Positions 59,986-64,000 of a DNA stretch of 64,000 bases are shown one piece after another. The stretch is from positions 1,240,001 through 1,304,000 of the forward strand of contig JAUTXW010000205.1 of NCBI GenBank assembly GCA_030620095.1, read 5' to 3'. The position numbers and the translations under genes were made by a program. This DNA comes from Kuschelorhynchus macadamiae (taxonomy: Eukaryota; Arthropoda; Insecta; Coleoptera; Curculionidae). The notes below the pieces were generated by a model. It was given only the letters and a program-made list of their open reading frames with translations, had not been told where the DNA came from and ran no database searches. How positions within the stretch are numbered: the stretch's first letter is position 1; every line of letters begins with the position of its first letter.

Positions 59986-60605
59986 AAGTTTAAATCCTTA
60001 ATACAGCACATAAAGATGGGATGTTCGAAAATAGTTCTGCAATAGCTGGGACAATTTCGGTCCTTAAAAGATTGAAATATCTTTCTCTAGGTAATGTATC
60101 TTCCATGAAGAAGGGACCGATAATTTTGCACCCTTTATGCCACATCAAACATTTATCTTTTGGGGAAATTGAGTATTATTTTCACGTATTCAATGTGGAT
60201 TTTCTGGCCCAATAAAGTTGCTTCGTCAGAAAAATAATTTGATTGGCAAAATGTGTTGGTATTGCAACGTTCCATCATGATTTCAAAAATTCCAAGCGCA
60301 TATCGTGAACATCCCCAGAGGGTTCTTGCACCCAAGTTATTTTGTATAGATGAAACTTTTCGGTTTTTAGAAGTCGGTCTGTGAGACGTCATTTTTTCTT
60401 CCTAATGTTCTGGTAGAAAGGGGCGGATTTTTTTTTTTACTGATTAAAACTAACAGAACGTACAGCATATTTTACCTTTCTGAATTGTTTGTTAAATTTA
60501 CTTACGGTAGAATTAATTATTGGATTTCTGTTAGGATATTTGTCAACACAAATGTTACTAACATCTTGCAGGTTTGGCATTTTATCCCCATAACCCAGTA
60601 TAATT
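59986..60605 (-). pseudogene. Truncated DUF4817 mariner transposase (MLE-5)
   Basis: Minus-strand blocks: LGYGDKMPNLQDVSNICVDKY in part and PNRNPIINSTVSKFNKQF (HTH domain, 60605-60490). After a gap follow FSDEATLLGQ (first Asp region, near 60230), a decayed INV-CGIKG piece near 60140, GPFFMEDTL and the ERYFNLLRTEIV region, then IAELFSNIPSL. It stops at 59986 against the repeat tail, so the second and third catalytic residues are missing. Confidence 0.75.
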
Positions 60606-60833
60606 AAAATTTCAATTTTTTAAGTCTGTTAATCGATCTATTTTTGTAAATCAACAAAACTGACATTGTGAAACATCAGGTAACCTTTTTCGTGCAGGTA
60701 TTTTAACAGAGGGTAATACATTAAATTATGTATATTAGAACCTTATTTTCGCAAAAACTATTGATTTTCATAAAAAGTACTCTTAATAAAGAGTATTGAG
60801 AATTTTACGCAGATTTTATAAAGTAATATAATA

Positions 60834-62684
<1,851 letters not shown>

Positions 62685-62815
62685 TAGCTATGCCGCGAAC
62701 ATACAGACTGACGGTGAGACATACCTACAAACAGACGGAATTGAGAAAACATATTTTGCGGCATCTAGAGACCCTTAAACGTAAAGATCTGAAAAAATCT
62801 CACGAGGGAAGTAAT

Positions 62816-63769
62816 AACTAATTATCTTGTGTTTTTAACTAAAGTGTATAATATTCAAGCGAGGCTCATAATTTTTGGTGATTGATAAAAAAAATTTCAC
62901 TTTCATTAAGTTGCTGTATAAACAGAACATATCCTGATTGTTCCACTGATTCGAACCGCCTTCCGACTTTACATATTTAGCGAATTTTCTTAATTAGTCC
63001 CTAGGCATTTGATATATAAAATATTTTAAGTGGCTGTCTTAATAATATTGCGTAATAAAGTAAAAAAAAACTATTTTCTTTTTCCCTGTATATTTGTAAA
63101 TATCCGATCGAGATTTAATAGCTCGATACAAGAATCACAAAACATTTTGGTATTCACTGTGTTTTCCGTTTTGATTCATAATGTTGGTGACCTTTGGACC
63201 CGCACGATAAGACCACATTAGACTATAGCTATATTTCGCAGTTTCATTAGTTTTGTTACACCCTGTATGCTTTTCTCAATGAGCAGAGCAGATCTGTCTA
63301 GATATATACAAAAAAAAATTTCTTCATTAGCAGAAACAATTTTTTTTAGATACTTTAATTTTGCCACTGACTATACAGGCATAAATGGTACTTAACATCG
63401 ATGCAACATAGATAGCAGTAATTTGGCAAAACTTTCACTTTTCATTCTCGGTTCCCCCATTATTTGGCCGACTATTATGCTTAAAAATAAATTAGTAATT
63501 ACTTGTTTGGCAATAGTTCACATAAACGTTACATGTAATATAAAGGCAAAATGGAACGTGTAAAGAAGAATATATGTATTATGTCGAAATTGGTTATTCC
63601 AGGAAACAAGTAAACAAAATTAATTAGGTTAAAAAACATATAGTAAAGAACATTGACCTATCATAGGGCAGTGATTTATTATTTGGGATTTTATAAATTG
63701 CACATTTTAATTACTTCTGATTCCTAAATGTTACGTGATTTCCTCCAATTCACGTGATCCTTCGTGATC
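62816..63769. other. AT-rich stretch, no gene seen
   Basis: No supported gene. ACACCCTGTATG at about 63260 resembles a mariner end but has no partner. Confidence 0.4.
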
Positions 63770-63960
63770 TGTGGTCATTGCTGAAATTTGTCGACTCCAG
63801 AAGAAATTTAACTGTAGATAATAATAATTGATAGAATGTTGCTATCTATGTATCCCTAATCTAAAATAAATCTTGATAAACAATGCAAACTATCTACTAG
63901 ATAGCCAAATGACTACTTCACATAAAAGATCCTTAAGTATCATATGTCATTCGTATTTCG
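63770..63960. repeat. Dispersed repeat, paralogue of 56790-56985
   Basis: Same ordered phrases as at 56790-56985, in the same orientation, with moderate divergence. Confidence 0.65.
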
Positions 63961-64000
63961 TATGAACTGCTAGTTTCCATGCAAAAAGTACCTAAGTTCG

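Overview
The window looks like a piece of an AT-rich arthropod nuclear genome, most likely an insect. The evidence is DUF4817-type long-TIR mariner transposons, Jockey/CR1-like and I-like non-LTR retrotransposons, a hAT transposase fragment, an IS630-type DDE element and a broken copy of a multi-copy arthropod zinc-finger family. A beetle is possible but cannot be shown from the sequence. No prokaryotic features, rRNA, tRNA or CRISPR were seen. Nearly all recognisable coding sequence is decayed mobile DNA.

The one convincing host gene is on the minus strand. A signal-peptide exon at 29822-29706 ends at a GTAAGT donor. A glycine-rich final exon at 10479-10186 begins after a pyrimidine tract and CAG. 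Both sides of the junction are phase 0, giving a predicted small secreted glycine-rich protein of about 136 residues. Its intron would be about 19.2 kb and holds most of the elements between 10.5 and 29.7 kb.

Layout. 1.2-5.1 kb: three tandem non-coding units of 1.34-1.40 kb. 7.07-9.70 kb: mariner with very long inverted repeats. 11.4-13.0 kb: zinc-finger family pseudogene. 13.9-16.9 kb: LINE interrupted by a palindromic ribozyme element. 17.8-18.1 kb: cluster of TATCGATA-like motifs. 19.3-21.8 kb: second LINE. 22.0-23.5 and 26.8-28.3 kb: two more mariners. 28.8-36.0 kb: dispersed repeats, a poly(A) retroelement and a LINE fragment nested in ribozyme units. 37.25-41.62 kb: intron-containing mariner with a recent 1.26-kb internal tandem duplication, bordered by (TA)n. 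41.8-44.3 kb: hAT fragment and an RNase H LINE with a 5' inversion. 46-50.6 kb: (TA)n tracts, a third ribozyme-element family and an 870-bp octanucleotide array. 57.4-59.99 kb: dispersed repeat and a tandem/inverted ribozyme array. 60-62.8 kb: mariner fragment, IS630-like transposase and a TA-filled hairpin. The rest is AT-rich with no gene seen.

The most interesting recurrent signal is a set of hammerhead-ribozyme-like motifs in four unrelated-looking sequence families, at about 10.7, 14.9, 32-34, 46 and 59 kb. Each site carries the motifs as inverted pairs. Family 1 and family 2 have a self-complementary stem III, and all four have one extra nucleotide between the core and stem II. This matches the small dimer-type hammerheads known from Penelope-like elements and tandem retrozymes, yet no Penelope reverse transcriptase or GIY-YIG ORF was recognised here.
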